From contig JADBWK010000002.1 in assembly GCA_020404895.1 (NCBI GenBank), forward strand, positions 59,341-123,340: DNA of 64,000 nt, in the 5' to 3' direction. The notes beneath the pieces are model-generated. The model was not told the DNA's origin. It ran no database searches and was given only the letters and a program-made list of their open reading frames with translations. Below are positions 49,813 to 57,775 of this stretch, in pieces. Made by a program: the position numbers and the translations under genes. This DNA is from Pseudanabaena sp. M085S1SP2A07QC. Lineage in GTDB: Bacteria > Cyanobacteriota > Cyanobacteriia > Pseudanabaenales > Pseudanabaenaceae. Position 1 is the first letter of the stretch. Every line of letters begins with the position of its first letter.

Positions 49813-51243
49813 ATGACTACAACTATTGACAAACAAGTACAGCAAACATCTTGGGCAAAGGCGATCGCTAAACCAGCTAGCGAATTTCCGCTCACTCAAC
49901 TCTCCACAATCTCTGGTCAAATCCCCGAAAATCTCAAAGGTTCTCTCTATCGCAATGGACCCGCAAGATTAGAACGTGGTGAATTTCATGTGGGACATTG
50001 GTTTGATGGTGATGGCGCAATTCTGGCAGTACATTTTGCTGAAGGACAAGCGCGTGCAACCTATCGCTATGTCCAAACAGCAGGATATCTCGAAGAAAAA
50101 AATGCTGGTAAATTGATTTATGGCAACTATGGCATGACCGCCACAGGCAAATGGTGGCAACGTTTCGGCAAGACTTCTAAGAATGTGGCGAATACCTCTA
50201 TTCTCGCTTTGCCTGACAAACTTCTCGCTTTATGGGAAGGTGGCTTACCGCATTCTCTAGACTTGGAAACTTTAGAAACCAATGGTATAGAGAATCTCGA
50301 AGGTTTGGAAAATCGACTTCCCTATTCGGCTCATCCTAAGCGTGATGCCAATACTGGTGAGATTTTTAACTTTGGGGTTTCCTATGGTAAGAATGCGATT
50401 TTGCATCTTTATCGCAGCGATCGCAATGGCAACCTGATCAAAAAGAATCAGGCAACTTTGTCAGGACTATCAATGATTCATGATTTTGTCCTCGCTGGGG
50501 ATTATTTAATTTTCTGTGTACCACCTCTGCGGATGAATCCATTTCCTCTGCTCCTGAATTTAAAGAGTTATAGCGATTCATTAGCTTGGAAACCTGAAGA
50601 AGGAACAGAAATTTTAGTATTTGATCGCCACAATCTCGAATTAGTCAGTCGCAATATCGCTGAGCCTTGGTATCAATGGCATTTTGGTAATGGCTATAGC
50701 GATGGCGATGGCAATCTTGTCTTTGATTTAGTTCGCTATTCAGATTTTACTACCAATCAATATCTCAAAGAAATCGCCTCTGGCAAAACTAAAACCGAGG
50801 CAAAAGGCACTCTCTGGCAAATGCGCCTCAATCCAAACACAGGCAAATTTCTGGAATCTTCGCAATTATGCGATCGCGGTTCTGAATTTCCTATTGTCGC
50901 CCCTTCGCAAGTTGGACAAAACTCTCGCTATACCTATCTTTCCATTCATCGACCTGATGCCGTCATTAATCAAGAACTATTTGGAGTGATCGCTCGTTAT
51001 GACAACCAAACTCATACTCTCACCGAAGCTAATCTCGGCACAAATCGCTATCCGATGGAGCCAATTTTTGCACCTGATCCATCCAATCCTGACAATGGCT
51101 ATGTGATCACTGTTGTATTTGATGGCGATCGCGAATGTTCAGAAGTCTGGGTATTTGATAGCGATCGCCTTGAACAAGAACCAGTTTGTCGTCTAGCTCT
51201 GCCCAGTATTGTACCAATGGGTTTTCATGGTACTTGGCGATAA
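49813..51243 (+). CDS. Carotenoid cleavage oxygenase (RPE65 family)
   Basis: A 476-residue non-haem iron oxygenase. The four iron-binding histidines appear in order in YSAHPK (~174), SMIHDFV (~225), YQWHFGN (~290) and GFHGTWR (~473). RPE65-family enzymes cleave carotenoids or apocarotenals to aldehydes. With the aldehyde dehydrogenase just upstream this suggests apocarotenal cleavage and oxidation. It is probably transcribed from promoter copy 3 together with the dehydrogenase. ATG 49813. Confidence 0.92.
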   Translation: MTTTIDKQVQQTSWAKAIAKPASEFPLTQLSTISGQIPENLKGSLYRNGPARLERGEFHVGHWFDGDGAILAVHFAEGQARATYRYVQTAGYLEEKNAGKLIYGNYGMTATGKWWQRFGKTSKNVANTSILALPDKLLALWEGGLPHSLDLETLETNGIENLEGLENRLPYSAHPKRDANTGEIFNFGVSYGKNAILHLYRSDRNGNLIKKNQATLSGLSMIHDFVLAGDYLIFCVPPLRMNPFPLLLNLKSYSDSLAWKPEEGTEILVFDRHNLELVSRNIAEPWYQWHFGNGYSDGDGNLVFDLVRYSDFTTNQYLKEIASGKTKTEAKGTLWQMRLNPNTGKFLESSQLCDRGSEFPIVAPSQVGQNSRYTYLSIHRPDAVINQELFGVIARYDNQTHTLTEANLGTNRYPMEPIFAPDPSNPDNGYVITVVFDGDRECSEVWVFDSDRLEQEPVCRLALPSIVPMGFHGTWR

Positions 51244-51250
51244 AATAATT

Positions 51251-51274
51251 AGGGACAATTCATGAATTGTCCCT
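51251..51274. repeat. 12-bp palindrome, CAATTCATGAATTG core
   Basis: AGGGACAATTCA pairs with TGAATTGTCCCT; outer arms are short compared with other copies. It lies eight bases after the carotenoid oxygenase stop. Confidence 0.7.
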
Positions 51275-51303
51275 GCGCCTAATAATTGGTATAAAATCAT
51301 TTC

Positions 51304-51336
51304 TGTTAGATTAACTAGTTACTTGAAAATCTAACA
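51304..51336. promoter_or_regulatory. Possible operator upstream of HTH gene
   Basis: TGTTAGATT and AATCTAACA form a 9-bp inverted repeat with a 15-base spacer, 20 bases before the HTH protein start. Autoregulation is a guess. Confidence 0.3.
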
Positions 51337-51356
51337 AATTTTTTTTATATTAAGCG

Positions 51357-51776
51357 ATGCCACCAAGGTTACAAGTCAAAACTGATGATTGCTCTCCCCT
51401 AGGGCTATATGTTCTTCAATATTTAGAAGAGCAAGACATTAGTATGAATCACCTTGCCGAATTAACAGGCGTACCACAACCAAGACTCAGAGGAGCTTGC
51501 TTTAAAGGAACTTGTCCAACTCCCGAGACTTTAAGGAAGTTGGCAAAAATAATGGGTAAGCATCATTTAGAGCTTTATACCTTGGCATATCAGGGCAGGA
51601 TCGAGCAGGCTCCTGATGATGTAGATGACAACTTGCTAGATATTTTAATCAGGCAAATGTTAGAAACATCTCGCGAGTTTAATCTTTCTATGCCAAAAGT
51701 TCAACCTTCTAAAGCAAAGATTCGCAAAGCTTTAATCGAGTTAGGTTTTCGAGAAAAACGCGAAGAGATTAATTAA
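51357..51776 (+). CDS. XRE-like helix-turn-helix protein
   Basis: A 139-residue protein with an N-terminal helix-turn-helix of the Cro/XRE type (residues ~15-75: LEEQDISMNHLAELTGVPQP, TPETLRKLAKIMG). The C-terminal ~60 residues are a helical tail without known domain. It probably regulates transcription; target unknown. Confidence 0.72.
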   Translation: MPPRLQVKTDDCSPLGLYVLQYLEEQDISMNHLAELTGVPQPRLRGACFKGTCPTPETLRKLAKIMGKHHLELYTLAYQGRIEQAPDDVDDNLLDILIRQMLETSREFNLSMPKVQPSKAKIRKALIELGFREKREEIN

Positions 51777-51818
51777 AAAGCAGAATTGACTCGAAGAGCC
51801 AATTCTGCTTTTTAATTA
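51770..51818. terminator. Hairpin overlapping HTH gene stop
   Basis: TTAATTAAAAAGCAGAATTG pairs with its inverse over 19 bp around an 11-base loop; the stop codon (51774-51776) is in the left arm. Confidence 0.75.
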
Positions 51819-51848
51819 TAGCCTTAGCCACTTTTATCAAGACAAATC

Positions 51849-51893
51849 AAAACCAAAATAGTGAGAAGCGCCGCCTCTCACTATTTTGATTTT
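51849..51893. terminator. Imperfect palindrome
   Basis: AAAACCAAAATAGTGAGA pairs with TCTCACTATTTTGATTTT with few mismatches. From here to 52707 the only further content is a degraded hsdM and one more palindrome. Confidence 0.65.
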
Positions 51894-52014
51894 ATGTCCC
51901 AACAAGAATGGCAACAGCTATAATTACCTTCCCCTAGCTAATCGGAGGGAGAAGATTTCTAGTTTTCCCGCTTTGCAGGAATTAAAGGGGGGATTTAAAC
52001 TTGTGAGTACACCT

Positions 52015-52490
52015 TAGCAGAACTCCCCTTTGCCCTTCCCTTCCACCAAAGCAAACTTACTCAAAAAGTTTACTCAAAAAGTATTTATACACCCGCCCCA
52101 CAATATCCTGTTGCTTATCCTGAAGCGTATTAATGTTATTGATCGTATCCAACAAAGAAGCCAACTTACTAACATCCAGACTCAAACGCGAATAGTAATT
52201 GTCAAGCAAAGCACCCTTTTCACAGCAATTCTCATTATGAAAACTTGGTCTTGATCTGGCGGTAACTATTGAGAATATTCGTAATAGCAATCTTTGAAAA
52301 GCAGATTCCTTCGTTCAAAATTTGACTGCTTAGGCAAATCAAAAGTCATAATGAGAATTGCTGCCCTTTTCAGAAAGATCAACCCAAAAACAACGTGCTT
52401 ATATTCCGAAGACTCCACCGAACCCCGCAACTTATTAGCCGAATCCCATAGAGTTTCTTCAATGCTTTTTTGTTTAGTTTGCTTTGCCAT
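52015..52490 (-). pseudogene. hsdM: Degraded second hsdM (N-terminal part)
   Basis: On the minus strand [20 protein letters not shown] and [20 protein letters not shown] match the beginning of an HsdM protein of a different subtype from that at 18613. After an internal deletion and frame changes, ALLDNYYSRLSLDVSKLASL and DKQQDIVGRVYKYFLSK continue, then EGKGKGEF-stop. A perfect 13-bp tandem duplication breaks the frame near the end. The catalytic domain is absent and no hsdR or hsdS is near. Confidence 0.8.
52057..52082. repeat. 13-bp perfect tandem duplication
   Basis: TTACTCAAAAAGT occurs twice head to tail inside the hsdM remnant; one copy removed restores the reading YFLSKFALVEGKGKGEF. 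Confidence 0.88.
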
Positions 52491-52604
52491 ATCAGTTTTT
52501 AAGCGATCGCGTCCCCTAACGAATAATTAGGATCTCTATTAAACCTCATGTTTTGTTCATGGTCTAGACATAATAATATTCATATCAATAGATAGATCCT
52601 CAAT

Positions 52605-52660
52605 AGCAAAGGCATAGAGTAAGGGCAATTCATGAATTGCCCTTACTCTATGCCTTTGCT
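52605..52660. repeat. 28-bp perfect palindrome, CAATTCATGAATTG core
   Basis: Arms AGCAAAGGCATAGAGTAAGG... are perfect over 28 bp with no loop. It lies 47 bases upstream of cysS, so it is either a terminator for upstream transcripts or part of the cysS leader. Confidence 0.8.
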
Positions 52661-52707
52661 GTATAATTACCTCGCGGCTTCTTAGATACTCAAACACACT
52701 CAAATCC

Positions 52708-54150
52708 ATGACCCTTCGCATTTACAACACACTTACCAGACGCAAAGAAGACTTTATTCCCCTCGAAGCAGGGATTGTGAAAATGTATGTTTGTGGTGTA
52801 ACTGTCTATAACTACTGCCACTTAGGTCATGCCAGAGCCTATGTGGTTTGGGACATGATTCGGCGCTATTTGGCGACAAAGTATCAAGTTAAATATGTTC
52901 AGAATATTACGGACATTGACGACAAAATCTTAAAAAAGGCACAGGAAAATAACACCACAATGCAGGCGATCGCAGAGCAGTATATCGCCGCATACGACGA
53001 AGATATAACAAGGCTGAATATTGCCAAAGCCGATGATTATCCCCGCGCTACAGAGACAATTCCCGAAATTATTGCTTTGATCCAGCAGTTAATTGATCGC
53101 GACTATGCCTATGTATCTGGTGGCGATGTCTATTATGCAGTGCAGAAGTTTCCTAGCTATGGCAAGTTGTCGGGACGCAAACTCGAAGATATGCAAGCAG
53201 GGGCAAGTGGTCGAGTAGATGAACAGGAACCCTATAAGCGTTATCCCTTTGACTTTGCATTATGGAAATCGGCTAAGCCCAATGAGCCTTTTTGGTCATC
53301 ACCTTGGGGAAATGGAAGACCTGGTTGGCATATCGAATGCTCGGCAATGGTGCGATCGCGGTTAGGTGAAACCATTGATATTCATGCAGGTGGCACAGAT
53401 TTACAGTTTCCCCACCATGAGAATGAAATCGCGCAGTCCGAAGCGGCTTATGCAAAGCCACTTGCCAAATATTGGATGCATAACGGATTTGTGAATATTG
53501 ATGGCGAGAAGATGTCGAAATCGCTAAATAATTTCACAACTATTCGGGATCTGGTTTCTCATTTCGAGCCAATGGCAATCCGTCTATTCATTCTGCAAGC
53601 ACAATATCGTCAACCGATTGACTTTACCGAAGAAGCAATTAATGCTGCCACGAAAGGCTGGGAAACAATTCGCGATGGAATGCTGTTTGCGGAGGATTTT
53701 GGAGCAAAGTTAGGTTGGGAAAATATAGAAATTCCTACTCGAAGAGATGTGGGTGAAGAGATCGCCTGTTTTGAAGAAGCGATGGATGATGATTTTAATA
53801 CTTCTGTGGCGATGTCCCATGTGTTTGAACTAGCCAAGAAATTACGCTCTGAGCGCAACTCGCTATCTCATGCTGGCAAAACTGCTGCGAGTTCTGAAGC
53901 TTTATATCAAGATTGGCAAACACTGAGCTACATGGTCAGTGTTTTGGGCTTTGTTGCGGATATTCGCGATCGCAAAGTCAAGGAAGAGAGCATAAATGAT
54001 ACAGAAATAGAATTGCTAATTCAGCAAAGAATTGAGGCAAAGAAAGCGAAGAACTATCAAGAAGGCGATCGCATTCGGGATGAACTGAAGACTTTTGGGA
54101 TTACCCTAGTCGATCAAAAAGATGGCACTAGTCGCTGGATCAGGGAGTAA
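52708..54150 (+). CDS. cysS: Cysteinyl-tRNA synthetase
   Basis: A 480-residue class I synthetase. The HIGH-like motif reads HLGHAR near residue 37, zinc ligands include Cys in YVCGVTVYNYC and ECSAM/HHENE, and the KMSKS loop is at ~268. The C-terminal DALR/anticodon region is complete. It charges tRNA-Cys in the cytosol. ATG 52708; its TAA stop is the first codon of a palindrome that ends with the next gene's stop. Confidence 0.97.
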   Translation: MTLRIYNTLTRRKEDFIPLEAGIVKMYVCGVTVYNYCHLGHARAYVVWDMIRRYLATKYQVKYVQNITDIDDKILKKAQENNTTMQAIAEQYIAAYDEDITRLNIAKADDYPRATETIPEIIALIQQLIDRDYAYVSGGDVYYAVQKFPSYGKLSGRKLEDMQAGASGRVDEQEPYKRYPFDFALWKSAKPNEPFWSSPWGNGRPGWHIECSAMVRSRLGETIDIHAGGTDLQFPHHENEIAQSEAAYAKPLAKYWMHNGFVNIDGEKMSKSLNNFTTIRDLVSHFEPMAIRLFILQAQYRQPIDFTEEAINAATKGWETIRDGMLFAEDFGAKLGWENIEIPTRRDVGEEIACFEEAMDDDFNTSVAMSHVFELAKKLRSERNSLSHAGKTAASSEALYQDWQTLSYMVSVLGFVADIRDRKVKEESINDTEIELLIQQRIEAKKAKNYQEGDRIRDELKTFGITLVDQKDGTSRWIRE

Positions 54151-54202
54151 ATCCAAAAAGACAAATCGTCCGCATAGCGGACGATTTGTCTTTTTGGATT
54201 TA
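54148..54202. terminator. 26-bp perfect palindrome bounded by two stop codons
   Basis: Arms TAAATCCAAAAAGACAAATC... are perfect over 26 bp around ATA. The left end is exactly the cysS TAA (54148-54150) and the right end exactly the TAA of the convergent methyltransferase (54200-54202). Confidence 0.88.
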
Positions 54203-55468
54203 AAGTTTTAAATGAGAGCTTACTCCGTATCTATTAGCAGCTTTTACCATTTTCAGATATAACCCTCCATCTTCATTTAGTTGAATAACTTCCTCTGGCT
54301 TTGATACTTGCACTTCTAATATCTGCATTATTTTTAGAGCAACAGCTCGCGCTAACAAAGGCGGAACTGAGTTGCCAATTTGTCTAAATCCATGCCACTT
54401 AGTACTGTGAAATCGAAACCAATCGGGATAGGAATGCAATCTAGCCGCTTCACGCACAGTGATACACCGTGGCATAAAGGGATGAATAGGGCGAGGAGCC
54501 GTAAATGCACCACGATTACTAGGAGTTCCTGCCCTCAAAGTATTACAAATTCCATCGGGATCGAGCTTCAGGAAATGGCTGATCTTCTCAAGCTCCCCAT
54601 TCGCAGTTTTGCTAAACCTTTCCATGCAAGTTTGGCTATGTACAGTGCGGATGCTGGAGGTGAGCAAACTGCGATCGCAATCACGCGGATAGGATAAATC
54701 GGCAGAATCCGATCGCAAACCTCGTAAATATTCACTGTAATTGCTTTTGGGCTCTGGGAAATCCGCCACACACCAGTCACGCTTGATCAGCTCAGGATAT
54801 TGGGAAACATCGGGTAAATCTGCGATCACATCACGCACAGTTGGACTATCAGGTAAATCAACAAGCTCCTTGGGAATGCGTTTAGCTTTGGCAGGTTTGG
54901 TAATGGGTGATGGGTAATGGGGAAGAGTTAAATCTTGTCGGCAACCGATCAGAAATAATCTTTCGCGATGCTGAGGTACGCCAAAATGAGAAGCATTGAG
55001 AACTTGATAGGGTTTGAGAATCTTGTAACCATTTTTCTCAAAATTCTCGATCACCTCATCCACAAAATGTCGATGCTCTCCCAAAGTCAAGCCTTTGACA
55101 TTTTCCATAACAAAATATTTGGCGTTGAGTTCTGTGACTAAACGCATAAAGTGTGAAACCAACTGATTGCGCGGATCGTCAAAGGCGCGTTTGCCCATTA
55201 GCGAAAAACCTTGGCAAGGTGGTCCTCCAAATACTACATCAACTTCGCGGTCTCCTATTTTCGATCTTTTACGGATATCATTGCCCGATATATTAGTGAC
55301 ACTGGCACAAATCGCAGCCCACATCGGGAAATTATATTCATGGGTAGCACAATGGATTGGGTCAATTTCTACAGAAGCGAGTACATCAAATCCTGCTTGC
55401 TCAAAGCCCAAGGTCATTCCGCCCACACCTGCAAATAAATCTACCGCGATCGGTCGTTGATTTCCCAT
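54200..55468 (-). CDS. Orphan C5-cytosine DNA methyltransferase
   Basis: A 422-residue m5C methyltransferase: motif I DLFAGVGGMTLGFEQAGF, catalytic motif IV GGPPCQGFSLMGKR, motif VI MENVKGL, motif VIII-type QHRERLFLIG and motif X QIGNSVPPLLARAV. No restriction gene adjoins. The sequence between motif I and VI recalls cyanobacterial M.Ssp6803I-type enzymes that methylate CGATCG, the core of HIP1, but the specificity is inferred. Confidence 0.88.
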   Translation of the reverse strand: MGNQRPIAVDLFAGVGGMTLGFEQAGFDVLASVEIDPIHCATHEYNFPMWAAICASVTNISGNDIRKRSKIGDREVDVVFGGPPCQGFSLMGKRAFDDPRNQLVSHFMRLVTELNAKYFVMENVKGLTLGEHRHFVDEVIENFEKNGYKILKPYQVLNASHFGVPQHRERLFLIGCRQDLTLPHYPSPITKPAKAKRIPKELVDLPDSPTVRDVIADLPDVSQYPELIKRDWCVADFPEPKSNYSEYLRGLRSDSADLSYPRDCDRSLLTSSIRTVHSQTCMERFSKTANGELEKISHFLKLDPDGICNTLRAGTPSNRGAFTAPRPIHPFMPRCITVREAARLHSYPDWFRFHSTKWHGFRQIGNSVPPLLARAVALKIMQILEVQVSKPEEVIQLNEDGGLYLKMVKAANRYGVSSHLKL

Positions 55469-55522
55469 AACCTACAAAGCATCTATACATCACCAAAGAT
55501 ACCCTATCCTATAGTGCTTTGT

Positions 55523-55559
55523 ATTAAAAAAAGCCTTGCTAAGCAAGGCTTTTTTTAAT
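55523..55559. terminator. 17-bp perfect palindrome, GCTAAGC centre
   Basis: ATTAAAAAAAGCCTTGC pairs with its inverse around TAA, ending in T6. It separates the permease gene from the methyltransferase gene, both on the minus strand. Confidence 0.8.
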
Positions 55560-55564
55560 TGTTT

Positions 55565-56497
55565 TTATTCGTTAGTACCTAGCGCTCCTGGGGAGCCAGT
55601 TAATGTCCTTCGTGGCGAACAGGTTGCGATCGTGATGATTAAAGTCATAATGTAGGGCGTGGCATTGAACAAGTAATAGTAAGAATCAAATCCAACAGCT
55701 TGAAGAGCTGGCCCAATAGCTTGTGCTCCACCAAACAGCAAAGCAGCCCATAGACAATGAATTGGCTGCCATCTAGCAAAGATAACTAGGGCGACAGCCA
55801 TTAAACCTTGACCACTAGAAATATTCTCAGCCCAAAGCCCAGGGAAATAAAGTGACAAACTTGCTCCGCCGATACCAGCAAGAAAACTACCTACAACGAT
55901 CGCGCAGGTACGCACACCAACAACGGAAATTCCCATTGCTCTAGCTGCGCTGGGGCTATCACCTACAGCACGTACATATAAGCCCCAACGGGTCGAACTA
56001 AAAAACCATTGCATTAACGGCGCGATCGCAATACCAATTAATAACAATGGACTAACTTTCAGAGCCGCCTGAACTTGCGGTAAACTGCTCCAATTGCCCC
56101 ACTCAAATAAAGGCAAAGGAATTGCTTTGGGTTGAATGAAGGCTTTACCAAAGAAGAAAGCAATCCCACTACCAAAAATAATCATCGCAATCCCTACAGC
56201 CACATCACTCACTTTAGGGCGTTGTGATAACCATGCATGAATTAACCCCAGCCCAGCACCAGCTAAACCAGCAGCTAAGACACCCAACCAAGGTGATTTA
56301 GTCAAGAAAGAAACCGCATAGGCTGTCATTGCCCCAGTGAGCAAAGTTCCTTCTAGCCCAAGATTAATCTTGCCAGCTTTTTCGGTAAGACATTCACCTA
56401 AGCTGACAAATAGAAATGGAGCGCTCCCTCGGAGTGTACCTGCGATGATCGCTAGGGGAACACTCATCCAACCTAATGCTGTAGATGTATCTGCCAT
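55565..56497 (-). CDS. BMP-type ABC transporter permease (second)
   Basis: A 310-residue permease of the BPD_transp_2/YufQ type, with about eight to nine membrane helices and the family start LRGSAPFLFVSLGECLTEKAGKI then LGLEGTLLTGAM. It completes the channel with the permease at 57691. The pair serves the BMP-family binding protein at 58972, a class linked to nucleoside import. ATG 56497. Confidence 0.88.
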   Translation of the reverse strand: MADTSTALGWMSVPLAIIAGTLRGSAPFLFVSLGECLTEKAGKINLGLEGTLLTGAMTAYAVSFLTKSPWLGVLAAGLAGAGLGLIHAWLSQRPKVSDVAVGIAMIIFGSGIAFFFGKAFIQPKAIPLPLFEWGNWSSLPQVQAALKVSPLLLIGIAIAPLMQWFFSSTRWGLYVRAVGDSPSAARAMGISVVGVRTCAIVVGSFLAGIGGASLSLYFPGLWAENISSGQGLMAVALVIFARWQPIHCLWAALLFGGAQAIGPALQAVGFDSYYYLFNATPYIMTLIITIATCSPRRTLTGSPGALGTNE

Positions 56498-56531
56498 GGT
56501 AATTGGTAATTCTTAGAAAAATTTATGATTA

Positions 56532-56594
56532 AGAGAACCAATATTTTGTTAAAAGTGCTGCATTGCAGCACTTTTAACAAAATATTGGTTCTCT
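56532..56594. terminator. 30-bp perfect palindrome, GCATTGC centre
   Basis: AGAGAACCAATATTTTGTTA... arms are perfect over 30 bp around ATT. It lies between two permease genes of one predicted operon, so it may reduce rather than stop transcription. Confidence 0.85.
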
Positions 56595-56602
56595 ATAATT
56601 AA

Positions 56603-57691
56603 CTAAACTGCAGTCGCAGATGCGTCAATCTTAACTTCGGGCTCTCTATCTTTAAAGAAGTCCAAGCGACCATAAAGAGATTCACTAAAGAGAATTGCTA
56701 AGAATACTATGCCTTGAAATAGCAACACAGTAGCATCTGGCAGTCCAAACGACCTCTGAAGAGCGCTACCACTTGCCAGAATACCGCCCATCAATACAGC
56801 AACAAGCACCGCTACTAAGGGATTTTGTCTGGCGATAAATGCAACTAAAATACCGCTATAGCCATAGCCAGAAATTAATGAGGCATTCGCGCTTCCATGA
56901 ATAGCAGCTACTTCCACCATCCCTGCTAGCCCAGCACAGGAACCACCCAAGAAGGTCACAATTAATGTGAGTTTCCCAACTGGTAAGCCTGCGATTTTAG
57001 CAGCACGAATATTGCCTCCGACAGTGCGAACTGCAAATCCAAAAGTGGTGCGATGAATCAAAAAATAAGCGATCGCACAGGCAACTAGTCCATAAATTAG
57101 ACCGTAATGCACTCTTGTATTGGGAATACTTTGCAGCATATTAATCGGTGAAAGCGGAAAACTAGAAGGCTTATTTAACGTAGAAGGATCGCGCATTGGG
57201 CCTTCTACTAAGGTGTTAAGAACCGCGATCGCAATGTAATTCATTAACAAACTACTGATAGTTTCATTAACACCGCGATAGTACTTAATCGCGCCTACAA
57301 ACATGATCCATAGACCACCTGCGATAAGACCGCCCATTGCCATCGCAATCTGTACAATCACAGAGGGCAAAGAAGCGAGCGATAGACCGACAACGATAGC
57401 GCCAAGTCCACCAACAATTAAAGCTCCTTCATTGCCAATAATCGTCAACCCCAGCATTGCAGGTAAAGCAGTACATAAACTGGTAAGCATTAATGGAGCG
57501 GATCGAATTAAGGTTCCTTGCCAAGAGAAGCTACTGCCGAACGCAGATGAATAAATCGTTCCATAAATTGCGATCGGATTCTTGCCTTGGACAGCACAAA
57601 AAATTCCAAAAACTACTAGTGAAGCAAGTAATGCCCCTATGGGAAGAAGAAAATTCTCAGAAGTTGAACGCCAGCGATCGCGTATATTCAT
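56603..57691 (-). CDS. BMP-type ABC transporter permease (first)
   Basis: A 362-residue permease of the YufP type: about nine to ten helices, LTSLCTALPAMLGLTIIGNEGAL and the cytosolic coupling segment AVRTVGGNIRAAKIAGL. It pairs with the permease downstream. ATG 57691. Confidence 0.88.
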   Translation of the reverse strand: MNIRDRWRSTSENFLLPIGALLASLVVFGIFCAVQGKNPIAIYGTIYSSAFGSSFSWQGTLIRSAPLMLTSLCTALPAMLGLTIIGNEGALIVGGLGAIVVGLSLASLPSVIVQIAMAMGGLIAGGLWIMFVGAIKYYRGVNETISSLLMNYIAIAVLNTLVEGPMRDPSTLNKPSSFPLSPINMLQSIPNTRVHYGLIYGLVACAIAYFLIHRTTFGFAVRTVGGNIRAAKIAGLPVGKLTLIVTFLGGSCAGLAGMVEVAAIHGSANASLISGYGYSGILVAFIARQNPLVAVLVAVLMGGILASGSALQRSFGLPDATVLLFQGIVFLAILFSESLYGRLDFFKDREPEVKIDASATAV

Positions 57692-57723
57692 ATAGATAGT
57701 TAGTTCTCAAATGAATGAAATTA

Positions 57724-57774
57724 CAAATAAAAAGATTTAAAACTTGCAAAGCAAGTTTTAAATCTTTTTATTTG
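57724..57774. terminator. 24-bp perfect palindrome, GCAAAGC centre
   Basis: CAAATAAAAAGATTTAAAAC... arms are perfect over 24 bp around AAA, ending one base before the stop codon of the BMP gene. It too is inside the predicted operon. Confidence 0.8.
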
Positions 57775-57775
57775 A

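Noticed and set aside
52030..52254. Open frame on the + strand opposite the hsdM remnant
   Set aside because: The minus strand shows HsdM residues in several blocks; the + frame shows none.
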